From Bacteroidales bacterium (GTDB lineage: Bacteria; Bacteroidota; Bacteroidia; Bacteroidales; Lentimicrobiaceae): a stretch of 64,000 bases of DNA. This document shows positions 48,754 through 58,872 of the stretch, piece by piece. Every line of letters starts with the position of its first letter. The first letter of the stretch is position 1. The stretch is taken from positions 186,001 through 250,000 of the forward strand of contig JADJEQ010000001.1 in the NCBI GenBank assembly GCA_016709025.1. Direction: 5' to 3'. Both the position numbers and the translations under genes were made by a program. Below the pieces are notes generated by a model that was not told where the DNA came from, searched no databases, and worked only from the letters and a program-made list of their open reading frames with translations.

Positions 48754-49115
48754 TTTGTCAAAGTGAAACTATATACGGGTTTGCCCTTTTCGTCTGATGA
48801 TTTTATCCAATTTCCGTCATCGTTCGGGTCATTCAGCAAAACACTATCGGTAGGGAAAATAACAAACTTCGTGAACCATGCAGTAGGGGCCGTATCTTTA
48901 TGGAACCCGACCCTTCGCGCCAGCGTGCTGTCGTGGGGGGCTACTGCAAAAGGAAGCGTCATTTCAAATTGCCCCATGGAACTGTGTTTAAGGATACTTG
49001 CTTTAAAGTTGATGGTCTTTTCCGAGGTATTTTTAACATAAAAACTTGTCACAGGATAATTCACATTGCAGGCTGAAAACAACAGCAAAATCAATACAGT
49101 CAGGATTTGTTTCAT
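48750..49115 (-). CDS. Small lipoprotein, translationally coupled
   Basis: 121 residues. The lipobox is FSAC (Cys16). The mature part looks like an Ig-like fold (VTSFYVKNTSEKTINFKASI, MTLPFAVAPHDSTLARRVGF). It overlaps the next gene by four bases, so the two probably form one complex or share a pathway. No family is known to me. Confidence 0.63.
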   Translation of the reverse strand: MKQILTVLILLLFSACNVNYPVTSFYVKNTSEKTINFKASILKHSSMGQFEMTLPFAVAPHDSTLARRVGFHKDTAPTAWFTKFVIFPTDSVLLNDPNDDGNWIKSSDEKGKPVYSFTLTK

Positions 49116-49201
49116 AGTCTGAGCGATACGGGTCTATACTTTTAGTTGAGGTAGAGGTAAAATAAGTGACGGATTCATTGACCTTATGGTATTTTGTGGT
49201 G

Positions 49202-49945
49202 TTACATCAGATAAAATATACAGTAAATCATTCCAAGATTAAATGCTGAATGACAGATGATTGCGCCCAAAACCGAGCCCGATCGTTTTTTGACTTCGAT
49301 AAACAACATGCTCACCAAAAACATACTTAACACCCATATCAGCGATGGAAAGGGCAAAAATTTCCATTGAAGATTGACAAACACCAGTCCGAAGTGCGAA
49401 ATATGCGTTAAAGCAAATGCTGAACCATCGATGATTGCTGCGTTGCGCTCACCCAACGATTTTGCAAAGCCTGAATGAACAATTCCCCTGAAAAATAATT
49501 CTTCACCGACCGGGCTGAAAGTCATACCGGTCAATGCCATAACGGTGAATAAAACAGCTTTGTCAGCCTGGTTTATCTGCGCCGGAATATTATATGATTT
49601 TCCGATATACTGATACCAGTTTTCATAAGTGTTTCCAAATAGTGCTTCTCCGGTTAAATAAAGCAGGAAGCTGAAAATCAGTCCTGCCATAAATGCGATC
49701 AAAAGCCATTTTAAATTTTCAGGTTTTGTTAATCCGATTCTTTTCCTGCCATATTTACTTAAAAAAAGGAAAGGAGCGAGTGCCGAAACAAGCATAATCA
49801 AACCAATGTATTTGTAATTTGCCGTTGCATTTGCATTCATTACCAGGATAAAACGGGGAATACAAACGATAACAATTAAAAAAAGTCCGAATTTCCAGTT
49901 GAATGCAAAAAACTTTTGCCAGAATGGTCTTAACTCATTTTCCAT
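49202..49945 (-). CDS. CPBP family intramembrane metalloprotease
   Basis: 247 residues from the ATG at 49945; the ATG at 50032 adds 29 residues with no family pattern. It has about seven to eight hydrophobic segments and the motif PVGEELFFRG (Glu-Glu...Arg), followed by FALTHISHFG with two His. These form the active site of CAAX-protease-like (CPBP/Abi) enzymes. It may cleave a membrane peptide; the substrate is unknown. A final AIICHSAFNLG segment is also typical. Confidence 0.88.
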   Translation of the reverse strand: MENELRPFWQKFFAFNWKFGLFLIVIVCIPRFILVMNANATANYKYIGLIMLVSALAPFLFLSKYGRKRIGLTKPENLKWLLIAFMAGLIFSFLLYLTGEALFGNTYENWYQYIGKSYNIPAQINQADKAVLFTVMALTGMTFSPVGEELFFRGIVHSGFAKSLGERNAAIIDGSAFALTHISHFGLVFVNLQWKFLPFPSLIWVLSMFLVSMLFIEVKKRSGSVLGAIICHSAFNLGMIYCIFYLM

Positions 49946-50455
49946 ATTACAAGGCGATATAAGAATATTCAGCCAGCTTGCGATTGCCTGTAAGCACTTT
50001 CTATGTATTGATTCATTAAATATACATCGCATTAAAAGAACAGGGAAAGGCTACTCCATATGTGCCAACACAACAAAGCTCGTAAAAACAAATTTCAGAT
50101 CAAAGCCGGAAAGTGAAAATAAAATTGACTATTAAGTTTGATATGATGGAGATGATAAATTTAAAGTTAAAAAGAAGCCGGGAAGTTTTATTTTCTGGCA
50201 CCTGGGTTATGATCTGGAACTTTACCAAATGCAATAATTTGTATGTGGAAACACTGGCCAAACTGGCACGGGACTGGAGGCTGAAATACACAGTAAATCT
50301 ATGATTGGAGTAATTTTTGAACAGTCCGGTGACGTTCAATATCAACTCAGGTCATTTTACCGCCATTTTTATGGTAGCTGTCGCATTCAGGTATAAAGCC
50401 GGATTTTTCTTTCCCGATATATTGTGATTAAGTCTCTTGTAATAAGCAACCCACC
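49946..50455. other. Spacer with no recognised feature
   Basis: The roughly 500-base spacer contains a 63-codon plus-strand frame (50113-50304) that I regard as chance. It shows no conserved motif, promoter or repeat. Confidence 0.35.
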
Positions 50456-52489
50456 TTATCTTTGAATAATTAGTTTTTGTCTACTTGTCAGTCCGTTGGA
50501 TTTGATTTCAACTACGTAAATTCCATTGCTCAGATCACAAATACTAATTTGTTGCTGATTTTGTTCCAATACTTCTGACCTGACTAATGCCCCGGTAATA
50601 CTGTAAATATTCAATATCAATTTTTCATTGCTGGTTCTGCTCGTACTTAATGTTACTTCATCGGTTGCCGGGTTGGGGAAAATACCAAAGCCCGGATTAT
50701 CGCTGTTGGTTTCAATGCCTGTTATTTCAGCCAGGGGTCTTACCCAGACTCCGGAACCAGCAGTCCCGGCAAAAAAGTTTGTTCCGATTATGGCGGTTGA
50801 AAGAACATTATAATTTATCAAACCGTAATTAACAGGCTCCCAACTACTTCCATCGTCTACGGAAAGATAAACTCCATCCTGCATTCCTGCATAAATAACT
50901 GTGCCGTTTAAAGATAATGAAAATCCCCAACCATAACCAGTTCGCGACCAGTTGCTACCATCGCTGGTTGATCTGAATATACCACCGGCTGTTGTTGCTA
51001 AAATTGTAGAACCAAGTATTTTTACTGAAGTAATGTATGAATCTGTCAAGCCTGTGTTTATTGCTGTCCAACTGCTCCCGCTATTTGTTGATAAAAACAT
51101 ACCATCTGTGGTCCCTGCGAAGATTTTTGTTCCACTTATGGCTATTGCTGAAATAACGGTATTCGTTAAACCGGTTGTTCCAAGGCCAACCCAATTGGTT
51201 CCATTATCTGTTGATAAAAAAATGCCATCATATGTCCCTGCATAGATATTTGTTCCGCTTATTGCAAATGAAGAGACGCAGGAACCGTTAGAATATGTGA
51301 TACCCGAATTTACTGCGGTCCAACTAATCCCATTATTGGTTGATCTGAACACGCCGCCCCAGGTTCCGGCAAAAATATCTGAACCGTTAATGGCCAATGC
51401 ATTAACATATGTATTTGTAAGACCATTGCTCATTTCAGTCCAGTTGGTACCGCTATCAGTTGATAAATAAACACCGGTTTCACTTCCACCAAAAATATTG
51501 CTTCCGCTTGTGGCCAATGACCAAACTTTCGTATTTGACAAACCGGTATTTACCCCGGTCCAGTTGCTTCCATTATTGGTCGATAAAAATATTCCACCAA
51601 AAGTACCCGCAAAAATATTTGTCCCGCTTAGGGCCAATGAGTGAACACTCTTGTTTGTCAAACCGGTATTCACCGGAGTCCAGTTGTTGCCATTATTGGT
51701 TGATAAAAACACGCCATGCTCTGTTCCCGCAAAAATGTTTGTCCCGCTTAAAGCGAATGACAAGATATACGGTGTTGTCAAACCGGTATTAACCGCAGTC
51801 CAGTTGCTTCCATTATTGGTTGATAGATATACGCCCTGATCAGTACCTGCATAAAGTGTGTCACCTTTAATAGCCAATGCATTAATAGAATAGTAAGTAA
51901 ATGGCGAGGGCAGACCTGTATTCACTGCCTTCCAGGTGGTGCCGTGGTTGGTTGATAAAAATACTCCGCCACCATTTCGGGTTCCTGCAAGAATAATCAT
52001 ACCATTTATGGCAAAAGTATTTACCGGTAAGTTGATACCACTATTAAGATCTGTCCAATGAATACCATTATCGGATGATGAATAAATACCATTTGACCAG
52101 GTTCCCGCATAAATGTCCGATCCACTTGCGCCCAACGCATAAATCCCATCAGATGATGGAATTCCGGTATTAACAGGAAACCAATCTGTACCATTGTTGG
52201 TTGAGGATAATAATCCATAACCATTAATGCTCCCTGCAAAAACACCAGTTCCGCTTACAGCAATTGAAGCGACCTGAGCACCTGCCAAACCATTATCAAC
52301 CGATGTCCAATCTGAACCATTGTTGGTTGATAAAAACATATTTTTAAATGAGACTGCAAAAATGTTCGGTCCATTGATGGCTATATGGCTTACATATCCA
52401 CCTGTTGGGCCATTGGTTGGTTGCCATTGGGCATTGGCCACAGAAACTGTAGCAATTAAGATTCCCAGAATAATTGTAAACTTTTTCAT
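50456..52489 (-). CDS. Secreted YCF48/BNR-type beta-propeller protein with T9SS signal
   Basis: 677 residues. A signal peptide (1-20) is followed by about 13-14 repeats of about 40-43 residues, each with an ALSGTNIFAGT-like strand, a GVFLSTNNGNNW turn and a TPVNTGLT end. They probably form two stacked propellers. The last 85 residues are a T9SS type A sorting domain (GIFPNPATDEVTL, NGIYVVEIKSNG). The protein is thus delivered to the cell surface, likely as a binding scaffold. The blades resemble those of the lipoprotein at 31171-32190. Confidence 0.9.
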   Translation of the reverse strand: MKKFTIILGILIATVSVANAQWQPTNGPTGGYVSHIAINGPNIFAVSFKNMFLSTNNGSDWTSVDNGLAGAQVASIAVSGTGVFAGSINGYGLLSSTNNGTDWFPVNTGIPSSDGIYALGASGSDIYAGTWSNGIYSSSDNGIHWTDLNSGINLPVNTFAINGMIILAGTRNGGGVFLSTNHGTTWKAVNTGLPSPFTYYSINALAIKGDTLYAGTDQGVYLSTNNGSNWTAVNTGLTTPYILSFALSGTNIFAGTEHGVFLSTNNGNNWTPVNTGLTNKSVHSLALSGTNIFAGTFGGIFLSTNNGSNWTGVNTGLSNTKVWSLATSGSNIFGGSETGVYLSTDSGTNWTEMSNGLTNTYVNALAINGSDIFAGTWGGVFRSTNNGISWTAVNSGITYSNGSCVSSFAISGTNIYAGTYDGIFLSTDNGTNWVGLGTTGLTNTVISAIAISGTKIFAGTTDGMFLSTNSGSSWTAINTGLTDSYITSVKILGSTILATTAGGIFRSTSDGSNWSRTGYGWGFSLSLNGTVIYAGMQDGVYLSVDDGSSWEPVNYGLINYNVLSTAIIGTNFFAGTAGSGVWVRPLAEITGIETNSDNPGFGIFPNPATDEVTLSTSRTSNEKLILNIYSITGALVRSEVLEQNQQQISICDLSNGIYVVEIKSNGLTSRQKLIIQR

Positions 52490-52859
52490 TTTATTGTCGT
52501 CAGTGATTACCGTTCCTATTACGCTCTTTTAATATATTTATTATCAAGTTGTTATCAATATATCTTTTGCCCGCATATAATTCAGGGAAATCAATGCGTT
52601 CTTACCTGATTAAGTGGTAATAACCTCTTATGAATAATTAATCATAAAAGCATCAAGAGAAGTAAGAAACACAAAGAACCGCATTCTTATGCTGACTATA
52701 TAGAATAAAATCAAATATCTAACCAGCCTGCCGGCTGGCAGGTTTCTTATGTCTAATTACCAATATCCAATAATCCTTGCCCTAAGCCCTGTGCCCTGTG
52801 CCACCTCATCTGCCTTTGGCATCTTCTCCTCAAGGAGAAGAACCTTCTATTTCAATCAA

Positions 52860-53315
52860 TGATTTCTGACTTCAATTTCTCGATCCTTTTGTCACCCACT
52901 AACTCTTCGTCTCTCAGTCTTATTTTTCTCCTTGTCCCCATTTCCCCTGGTCTCCTTGTCTGCCAATTCGAAGACGGAAAATTCCCGATTCTGGACGTGC
53001 CCTGTGCCCTGTGCCATTCTAATGTAAATCCTGACATGATTCATCAGACAAGGAGACAAGGGGAGCGGGAGACAAGGGGATAAAAGAGCCGACTTCAGCG
53101 AGCCTCTCCTTGTCCCCATTTCTCCGTGTCCCCTTGTCGGCTGCTATGGAATCGAATGCTAATATTTCTGGACGTGCCCTGTGCCCTGTGCCCTGTGCCA
53201 TTCTAATGTAAATCCTGACATGATTCATCAGACAAGGAGACAAGGGGAAAGGGCGCGTGTCCCCTGGCGGTCGGCCCCCTGCTAGGGAATGCAAATGCTG
53301 CGAGCTGCCTGTGCC
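52860..53315. repeat. Repeats of gtgccct and gacaaggagacaaggggg, including a 74/81-bp direct repeat
   Basis: A segment at 52991-53064 recurs at 53168-53248, where it has one extra ccctgtg word. Both copies run from ctggacgtgccctgtg to attcatcagacaaggagacaagggga. Inverted copies of the caagggga words lie at 52929-52966 and 53108-53141. The region has no gene and borders the LytTR regulator. Confidence 0.85.
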
Positions 53316-53316
53316 C

Positions 53317-54102
53317 TCACTCCCCGTTCATCCAGGCCTTAAAATCAGCGCCCCGTGAACGGCTTACAATAATTTCAATGCCAGGATCCGGAACCAGTTC
53401 AACTTTCAGTTTAAAATTGAAATAATTGTGAACCTTTTGGATGGCTTCGCCGGAAAGTATAAACTGCCGGTTTACCCTGAAGAAAAGGTGGGGATCAAGC
53501 CGTGATTCGAGTTCTTCGAGGGTTTGGGGGATAATAAATCGCCTTTTGTCTATCGTCAGCAGAAATACTACTTTATCTTCTGCATAAAAACAGGCTATTT
53601 CATTGATTTTTACCGGAACCAGAGAATCACCCTTGTTTACCAGGAAACGGTCCTTGTATTGAACTGATTGTTTTTCCTTTAACGAATCAATCATTTCATA
53701 CAGCTTTTTATTCGGGCCTCCTATTCCGGTTCCGGCGCCAAAGTAGCTTTTCATTTTCCGGAACTTCTCCAGGCTTAGCTTTAGTTTATCCTTGTTGATG
53801 GGCTTCAAAAGGTAATCAATGCTGTTGAGGTCGAAGGCCTGCAGGGCATACTCATCAAAAGCTGTGGTAAAGATCACCGGAGTATCAACCTGAATGGCAT
53901 CGAAAATGGCAAAGCTCTTGCCATCGGCCAGCTGAATATCGAGGAAGATCAGGTCGTAATCGCGCACTTCCTTCAGGTGGGCGATGGAGGAGATCACCGT
54001 ATCAAATGGTCCTGCCAGTTCACAGCCGGGCTCCAGTTCTTCCAGAAGCTGTTTCATCCTCACTGCTGCAAGCTCCTCATCTTCAATTATTAAAATCTTC
54101 AT
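53317..54102 (-). CDS. LytTR-family response regulator
   Basis: 261 residues. The receiver domain has Asp55 in IFLDIQLADG as phospho-acceptor, with an acidic pair (EDE) at residues 7-9 and FTTAFDEYALQAF near the end. The LytTR DNA-binding domain follows (IACFYAEDKVVFLLTI, FFRVNRQFILSGEAIQ). It works with the sensor kinase encoded just upstream (43-base gap). Confidence 0.94.
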   Translation of the reverse strand: MKILIIEDEELAAVRMKQLLEELEPGCELAGPFDTVISSIAHLKEVRDYDLIFLDIQLADGKSFAIFDAIQVDTPVIFTTAFDEYALQAFDLNSIDYLLKPINKDKLKLSLEKFRKMKSYFGAGTGIGGPNKKLYEMIDSLKEKQSVQYKDRFLVNKGDSLVPVKINEIACFYAEDKVVFLLTIDKRRFIIPQTLEELESRLDPHLFFRVNRQFILSGEAIQKVHNYFNFKLKVELVPDPGIEIIVSRSRGADFKAWMNGE

Positions 54103-54145
54103 TTGATGTTGTGATAAGTAGATTTAAAATAATACAATCGAAAAT

Positions 54146-55276
54146 TCAGCATATTCTTCTGTCCCGATCGCTATCGGGATCGTGCCCCGTTGTCGGAAAA
54201 TCAGAACTACTCCCCTGTGAGAACTGTTTTTCGAACAATGGCAGCATAACGGTAAACAGTCCTTCCTCTTGTTTTACAATAACTTCCTTGCCGGAAAGAT
54301 AAAGATACCGATTGCGGATGTTCTCCAGTCCCACACCCGTTGAAGGCTCCTTTTCGAGCTTCGGCTGAATATTGTTTTCTACCACCAGGAAATCAGAATC
54401 CAATATATATACTTTTACCTGCAGGGGGTGTTCGCGTGAGATCACATTGTGCTTCAGTGCATTTTCAATCAGCATCTGAAGTGCCAGCGGAGGAATAGCA
54501 AAATGATAAAAGGCCTCCCCTACTTCAAAATCAACCGTAAGTTTGCCTCCGAACCTGTTTTGCTGGATAAAAACATATTCACGGGCCATTTTCAGCTCAT
54601 CACGTAACAGAACGGCCTCTTTCTCCCTTGAATTCAGCATATAGCGCATAAATTCAGAAACGCTTTCCACGTATCGGGAAGCCACCGGATTATCGCCGAC
54701 CAGCATCAGCAGCGTGTTCAGGCTGTTGAACAGGAAATGAGGGTTTACCTGGTTACGCAAAGTTTCGTACCGGGCTTCCATATTGGCTTTCTCCAGAGCC
54801 TGGGCCCGCTGCAGGTTCGATTTCCATTGAATAAAAAAGGAAACAGAAGCGTAAATGGAACTAATGGTAAAAGTAACGAGGACAGAAATGGTCAATATAT
54901 TTGATTTCTCTATGCGACTCATCGGCAGATTCAGAATGCGTTCGATAACGAAGATTTCGCCCAGTTCGACCAGTATTACAAAAGTAACCAGGGAAACCAC
55001 CTGAAATCCGATAAGCTTCAAAGGTTGTTTAAAAACCGAATATCGCATTACCAGAAAATTGATGATCCACATGCTGCCATGCCATAAAATGGTGGTCCGG
55101 GCCAGCGACACCAGAATCACCCCGGCGATACCGGAACCGGAAACCAGCTGATTGTAGCTGATTACCGGAAACAATATGCTGATTACAACAATTCCGACAA
55201 TCCTCACCAGGATCTCCCGCCCATTGAACTGAGCCATGTGGTTGTGCTCAAACCTGAATTCCTTTGGTTCTTTCAC
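54146..55276 (-). CDS. LytS/YehU-type sensor histidine kinase
   Basis: 376 residues. Four hydrophobic segments (about 24-40, 48-66, 92-112, 126-150) are followed by the His-kinase domain: RNQVNPHFLFNSLNTLL with His180, then YFIENAL-type LQMLIENALKHN and GVGLENIRNRY. The C-terminal end includes the palindrome tcccgatcgctatcggga, read as DPDSDR. It is followed by the LytTR regulator and preceded by a TonB-dependent receptor (26-base gap); the three are probably one operon. Confidence 0.93.
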   Translation of the reverse strand: MKEPKEFRFEHNHMAQFNGREILVRIVGIVVISILFPVISYNQLVSGSGIAGVILVSLARTTILWHGSMWIINFLVMRYSVFKQPLKLIGFQVVSLVTFVILVELGEIFVIERILNLPMSRIEKSNILTISVLVTFTISSIYASVSFFIQWKSNLQRAQALEKANMEARYETLRNQVNPHFLFNSLNTLLMLVGDNPVASRYVESVSEFMRYMLNSREKEAVLLRDELKMAREYVFIQQNRFGGKLTVDFEVGEAFYHFAIPPLALQMLIENALKHNVISREHPLQVKVYILDSDFLVVENNIQPKLEKEPSTGVGLENIRNRYLYLSGKEVIVKQEEGLFTVMLPLFEKQFSQGSSSDFPTTGHDPDSDRDRRIC

Positions 55277-55302
55277 CTTCTCCGGTTTTATAGTTTTTCC
55301 TT

Positions 55303-57668
55303 TTAGAAATGTATGCGATACTGCATCATCGGGAAGAATCCAAGCTGGTAAACTTCATTCACTTTATTCTCCGATTTGCTGTACACCTGCGCCAGCACAT
55401 TTTCGTGATTGGTAAAATTCTCAACATAGAACTGCCATTCCTGCGAGACTCTCTTGTTTTTGCCATTCAGGCGGTAGCCGAATTTGATATCTGCCTTAAA
55501 AAACGGATCAAATTGCTCACTGAAAGCCTTCGAATCATCATATTTGGTCTCGCCTGCAGCCATAGAAGCTTCCAGGTCAACCGGAGTGTAACGTTTGCCA
55601 CCGGCAATGCTCAACTTCAGGTCGATGTTAAAGGCCGAGCGGCTGTTGATGGTAAACTCTTTACCCACCAATGTATTCACCACATAATTTCCGTTAAAGG
55701 CGGTGTTTCGTTCAACGCCATCACTCCCCTTATATTTCGACTCAAACAACGAAACCGTGGCAAGATAATAAATATTCCTGCTGAAGAAGCGCTCGAGGGT
55801 AAACTCAAGTCCATAATTGGTTCCTGTTCCGGTGTTAACCAGGCTATCCTGCGCGCCCACACCCCAGCTGGCCCCGGTGTTCAGCATGCTGAATGAAGTT
55901 TCAGGTATCTCAACGGGTACATCGAAAACCGACTGGTAATACACTTCAGTTTTCAGTCGGGTATTGGCCGAGAGGTAACGGTCGTAACCAAGTACCATCT
56001 GGTGCGAACGGGTGAATCCCAGCTCTTTGTTGGTTTCTGTTAATGTACCATCGGGCTGCCAGGTACCGATGAAATAAGTGGGTAAAGTCTGAGTTTTGGA
56101 ATGCAAACCATAGCCCAGGCTCAGTTTTTGATTTCCGGCTATCTGCCAGCTCAAACCCAGACGTGGTTCAAGGCTGGCTGAGCTGTTCACATCCAGGTAA
56201 CTGAAATGAATACCGGGAATTATGCTCAATTGGTCGTTGAGGTGCCAGGTAGCCTGGGCATAGGTTTGGTAAAGACTTACGCCATCACCAAGGCCCTTAC
56301 TGAAATCAATGAATGGCCTGAAATCGTTGTCGGCCGTATTGAATTCCTGCGAAAGCAGGTCGAAACCCAGACGGTCAGCCACAAAGCCAAACCTTGCCGA
56401 CAGATGGCTGCTGTATTTGGTATGCAGGTATCCGCTGAGACTTGCCTTATAATCGGTGTAGTTGTGATCGATGTTGGGGTGTGGCACACCGGCCACGTCC
56501 AGTGTATCTATCAGGGTTCCGCCATCCTGGTAAACACCCGAAAGGTTAAGTTTAAAGTAGCTATGCTCATTCAGATAGCCGGTATAGGAAATGCCCGATG
56601 CTGCCATGCGGGAACGGTTGGTAAGGTCCTGGCCTTCGTCGGTATAGAGATCCTGTTCATTGCCATCCTTGCTGTCGAGCATGGCTATTTCGCTGTCACC
56701 TGCAAGGGCAAATACCGAAATACGACCTTTCTTCATGGGAAAATTGAGCTTGAATGAAAGGTCCTTGTATTTGGGAACGCCGGTGGTACCTACATCAATT
56801 ATATCGTCCATCAGTTCGAGGGTGGAATAGCGGAAATTAGCGAGATAGGAAGCTTTGCTGTTCTTGCTGAACGGACCTTCTGCCCCCAGTTCAAAACCAT
56901 TGAACCCTACCTGGAAAAGAAATTCATGATGCTCGTTGTTGCCATTGCGCATCTTCAGGTCGAACACACCGCTAAGGGCGTTGCCGTATTCGGCAGGGAA
57001 AGCACCTGTGAAAAATCGCTGTTGACCAAGAGGTTGTTGTTCAGCATACCGACTGGTCCGCCGGTGGTACCATTCTCGGCGAAGTGATTGGGATTGGGGA
57101 TATCCACATCTTCAAGCCGCCAGAGTAAGCCACCAGGTGAATTTCCGCGGATGATGATGTCGTTGCGCTGGTCGTTGGCAGCCGACACCCCGGCATAGTT
57201 CATGGCCATCCGGGCTACGTCGCCGCGGCTTCCGGCATATTTCTCGGTTTCTTCCACCGAAAATGACCGTGCACTCACGGCAGCCATGCGGTTAATGGTT
57301 TCATCCCGAATGGAATAGGCTTTTATTTCAACCTCTGCGCCCTGTATTACCTGCTCTTCCATTTCGGCTTCAATCACAATTTCTTTCGCTGAATTTACGA
57401 TCAGCCCTTCAAAAGCAACCGCCCTGTAGCCCATAAAGCTGATGCTGATGCTTTGTCGTCCGACAGGAATGCCACTCAGCCGGAAATTACCGTCAACATC
57501 GGTTACTGTACCGATAAGGGGATTGCTGTTAAGTAAAACAATGGTAGCCCCCGGGAGTGGAGATTTTGATTCTTTATCAATCACCCGTCCCCTGATGGTT
57601 TGGGTGGGCTGGGCTATCCCTGTAAAGGAGAGAATAAGAATAGTTGAAATGAGAAATATCCGTTTCAT
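55303..57668 (-). CDS. TonB-dependent receptor with CarboxypepD_reg-like N-terminus; frameshifted at 57011-57015
   Basis: The two frames (56955-57668 and 55303-56967) are one gene. The first encodes a signal peptide, a CarboxypepD_reg-like domain (VIDKESKSPLPGATIVLL) and the start of the plug (DIIIRGNSPGGLLWRLEDVDIPNPNHF). It breaks off at NSDF. The second starts with FDLKMRNGNN and holds the beta barrel, ending in IHF. One extra T in the T5 run at 57011-57015 (minus strand) gives NSDFFTGAFPAEYGNALSGVFDLK. The repaired protein has 788 residues. It imports an unknown substrate through TonB energy and is next to a LytS/LytTR pair. Confidence 0.88.
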
Positions 57669-57811
57669 AATTTTTTGTTTTTATTTGTTCTGCAAAAATC
57701 AGAAGGGAAAACTGAAAGACAAATTACAATCCGATAAGTTGTATAAAAATAAAGATGAACCATTCATTTTACCAACTGAACTAAATCTCCTTTTTCAACA
57801 TCGCGATTTAT

Positions 57812-57819
57812 TACCTTTG
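57812..57819 (+). promoter_or_regulatory. Possible -7 element (TACCTTTG) for the lipoprotein gene at 57842
   Basis: TACCTTTG fits the Bacteroidota -7 consensus 22 bases before the start codon. The -33 position has only a weak tttttc. Confidence 0.4.
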
Positions 57820-57841
57820 CTCGTTAACTGATTCCAACCGT

Positions 57842-58780
57842 ATGTATGTGCGAATCTTCCTTTGGGGCCTGATATCATCATTCCTGTTTTCATCCTGTGC
57901 TAGTATTCTCAACAGGAAATACACCAGTGTAAGAATTGTTACGGAAGAACCTGGTAAGATTGAAGTAAACGGGCTGACGCTGAAAACGCGGCCGGAGGGC
58001 ATCGATTTACCGGTTGAACGGCAGGACAAACCCCTGGTCATCCGCTACCAGACCGATTCAGTCGATAAAACGGTTACTGTCGACAGAATCAACTCCTTTG
58101 CCTGGGTTGCCAATATTTTTACCAACTATGGTCTGGGGATGCTGGTCGATAAAAAGAAACCTATTCGTTATGGCTATCCGCGAAGCGTGGTAATTTCAAC
58201 AAAACCTGAAGACATTGTTCCCCCCCGGTTCAATCCATTTGTTCCTGAAGGAAGTTTTTACTGGCATTTCAGCATTCCATACTTAAACAACTTTCATTTG
58301 CAACCTTTGAATGAAGGCGTTCAAAACAGTACCGGATTCTGGGGCATTGCCACCTCCTTTGAATATTTCCACATCCGCAACCGGTCGGTTTCGCTATCCA
58401 TTGGCGGGGCAATTGATTTCTTTTTGCCTGTCATTGCTGCAGTGGATTACAGCGGCGAATGGGAATCGTCGTCGACGGCATATATCAGTCTCGCATACAA
58501 GCATTACTATAAAAGGTTTAATGCCGGGATGGGCATCCATGCCTCTCACCAGTTCTGGAATTATAACTACAGTAGTTTCGGAGACGCACCGCCGCCTACC
58601 CGTCCGACCGTGAGTGTTTCGCACTGGACAACAGGCCCCCTGCTTTCGGTCGGCTGGCAACTGGGAAGGCATACCTGGACAGCGCTGACATACAAGCCCG
58701 GATTTTTCAGATCAGAATTGCCCAATGCCTATGAACATGTGATCAGCCTGGAATTCGGAACAAATATTACACTCAGGTGA
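57842..58780 (+). CDS. Lipoprotein with C-terminal barrel-like region
   Basis: 312 residues. The lipobox is FSSC (Cys19). The N-terminal part (RIVTEEPGKIEVNGLTLKT, WVANIFTNYGLGMLVDKKKPIRYGYP) is a PEGA-like or stress-response-lipoprotein-type segment. From about residue 130 on there are beta-strands (FEYFHIRNRSVSLSIGGAID, SVGWQLGRHTWTALTYKPG) ending in Arg. The function is unknown. It is divergent from the TonB receptor. Confidence 0.65.
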   Translation: MYVRIFLWGLISSFLFSSCASILNRKYTSVRIVTEEPGKIEVNGLTLKTRPEGIDLPVERQDKPLVIRYQTDSVDKTVTVDRINSFAWVANIFTNYGLGMLVDKKKPIRYGYPRSVVISTKPEDIVPPRFNPFVPEGSFYWHFSIPYLNNFHLQPLNEGVQNSTGFWGIATSFEYFHIRNRSVSLSIGGAIDFFLPVIAAVDYSGEWESSSTAYISLAYKHYYKRFNAGMGIHASHQFWNYNYSSFGDAPPPTRPTVSVSHWTTGPLLSVGWQLGRHTWTALTYKPGFFRSELPNAYEHVISLEFGTNITLR

Positions 58781-58786
58781 ATAGAG

Positions 58787-58818
58787 TTGGCGCGCGTTTC
58801 CAAACGTGTGCTTCCACA
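58787..58818. repeat. gttggcgcgcgtttccaaacg dispersed palindrome
   Basis: This imperfect palindrome has relatives at 62184-62210 and 62287-62318 (gttggcgcgcgtctccagacgcg). It lies between two convergent genes, where it might also serve as a terminator. Confidence 0.7.
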
Positions 58819-58872
58819 ACCTTACTATTTATCTCTTTTGTCTCAACAAACCAGCCAGGAACCGCCTCATTA

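Noticed and set aside
50113..50304. A 63-codon plus-strand frame in the spacer before the CPBP gene
   Set aside because: No motif, no promoter and ordinary chance length for AT-rich DNA.
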